From positions 1-64,000 of the forward strand of contig JAFVSK010000020.1 of assembly GCA_017503785.1 (NCBI GenBank): a stretch of DNA of 64,000 nt. The letters run 5' to 3'. Numbering within the stretch: the stretch's first letter is position 1; the number at the start of each line of letters is the position of its first letter. The translations under genes were made by a program, and so were the position numbers. Source of the stretch: Clostridia bacterium (GTDB lineage: Bacteria; Bacillota; Clostridia; Oscillospirales; Acutalibacteraceae). The notes under the pieces are model-generated. The model made no database searches and had not been told where the DNA came from. It saw only the letters and a program-made list of their open reading frames with translations. Of the stretch, positions 63,273-64,000 are shown piece after piece.

Positions 63273-63886
63273 ACTTCTAACGCCTCCAATGTATTTTTGT
63301 TGCGGGTGATCCGCAGTTTTTCTGCCTCAATGATCGTATGGATCCGCGCAGCGGCCAAGTCGATTTCGTCATTAACTACTAAGTATTGATAACTGCTCAC
63401 GTGCTGCAGCTCCTCGCGTGCAGCCGCCAAGCGATTGCGAATGTCTTCTTCCTTTTCGGTATCGCGGCCGCGCAAGCGGCTCTCCAATTCCAGCAACGAG
63501 GGCGCCGCCAAAAACAGCGACACATACGGCTCCTGCCACTTGGCCATCACCTTTTCGGCACCCTGCACCTCAATTTCCAAAATCACGTTACGACCGGCAG
63601 CAAGGTGTTCCTCCACCGCCGCTTTGGGCGTACCGTAATAATTGCCGTTGTAGCAAGCATATTCCAGCAGCGCATCGTCGGCAATCATTTGCTCAAACTG
63701 CTCATGCGTGCGGAAATAATACTGCACACCGTCCTGATCGCCGGGACGGGGCGAACGTGTTGTAACGGAAACCGACAACACCGTATCCTCCCGCTCAGCA
63801 AGCAATTTGGCAAGCACCGTTCCCTTGCCGCACCCCGAAGGGCCGGACAGCACGATCAAAAACCCACGCGGCACCTCAATCGCCAT
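63266..63886 (-). CDS. gmk: Guanylate kinase
   Basis: 206 residues from ATG 63886 (GAGGAGGG eight bases upstream, inside the end of remA). P-loop [12 protein letters not shown] (~12-23) and [17 protein letters not shown] are diagnostic. Makes GDP from GMP. Confidence 0.96.
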   Translation of the reverse strand: MAIEVPRGFLIVLSGPSGCGKGTVLAKLLAEREDTVLSVSVTTRSPRPGDQDGVQYYFRTHEQFEQMIADDALLEYACYNGNYYGTPKAAVEEHLAAGRNVILEIEVQGAEKVMAKWQEPYVSLFLAAPSLLELESRLRGRDTEKEEDIRNRLAAAREELQHVSSYQYLVVNDEIDLAAARIHTIIEAEKLRITRNKNTLEALEVC

Positions 63887-64000
63887 TACCGGTGCCCTCC
63901 TCGTCGTCCTCACCCAAGCGGTTCGCCACGGTTTCGGGCTGCACCGCCGACAAGATCACGTGATCGCTGTCGGTTATCAGCACCGCACGGGTGCGACGGC
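63876..64000 (-). CDS. remA: RemA-like (DUF370) regulator, 5' end outside the window
   Basis: The last 40 residues are present: [20 protein letters not shown], then PETVANRL and an acidic tail. The [17 protein letters not shown] stretch is the C-terminal signature of RemA, the extracellular matrix regulator that precedes gmk in many Firmicutes. Its stop overlaps the gmk start by 11 bases. Confidence 0.9.
   Translation of the reverse strand, partial: RRTRAVLITDSDHVILSAVQPETVANRLGEDDEEGTGNGD

Noticed and set aside
1..64000. CRISPR arrays, tRNA and rRNA genes, intact insertion sequences
   Set aside because: No regular repeat-spacer pattern, cloverleaf or transposase was seen on reading both strands.

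Overview
The window looks like chromosome of an endospore-forming, anaerobic, Gram-positive clostridium, most likely in the Oscillospirales/Ruminococcaceae range. The evidence is the conserved clostridial block remA-gmk-rpoZ-priA-def-fmt-rsmB-rlmN-prpC-prkC-rsgA-spoVM, the sporulation genes (spoVM, a SPOCS/LysM protein, an FtsK/SpoIIIE translocase), an electron-transfer [FeFe] hydrogenase operon, and oxygen-detoxification genes (flavodiiron protein plus rubredoxin). No rRNA, tRNA, CRISPR array or intact insertion sequence was seen.

Layout. 1-1.58 kb is distinctly AT-rich and looks acquired: a truncated C-terminal tail (possibly a serine recombinase), a membrane GGDEF protein and a 19-bp direct repeat, each copy followed by a terminator. 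1.58-5.7 kb is a sugar-utilisation pair, a GH106-like glycoside hydrolase and a divergent AraC regulator with overlapping promoters. From about 5.7 kb the sequence becomes GC-rich and core-like. 5.8-12.3 kb (minus strand) carries a membrane-anchored phosphoesterase, a ZIP metal transporter, rubredoxin, a four-domain flavodiiron protein and a Cthe_2159-like lipoprotein. 12.5-17.3 kb holds a Na/Pi transporter, an M23 peptidase, and rluA-luxS. 17.4-26.3 kb (plus strand) has metG, tatD, a GntR-ABC transporter operon with a clear operator, an amidase and a phosphohexomutase. 27.7-32.8 kb is the hydrogenase operon. 32.8-38.5 kb has apgM, the sodium-pump subunits oadG-oadB, and a pcrA-type helicase. 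38.5-39.3 kb is an unknown cysteine-rich protein whose ribosome binding site lies in a long inverted repeat.

From 39.4 kb to the end nearly everything is on the minus strand: tcdA with a small membrane protein and a ComEC-like hydrolase; ftsK and a ClpP-like protease; ymdB and rny, the latter with a long structured leader; an oligopeptide-binding lipoprotein and M3 peptidase; then the SPOCS protein, spoVM, and the kinase/phosphatase/translation block that runs off the right edge inside remA.

How it fits together: the hydrogenase operon couples NADH (and probably ferredoxin) to hydrogen; OadB/OadG would use decarboxylation energy for a sodium gradient that the Na/Pi carrier could use; PrkC/PrpC, RsgA and SpoVM link cell-wall sensing, ribosome maturation and spore formation. 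Several genes too short for routine calling are described here: rubredoxin (52 aa), spoVM (27 aa), and membrane microproteins of 34, 48 and 59 aa. Start sites were moved where a good Shine-Dalgarno sequence pointed to an internal start.
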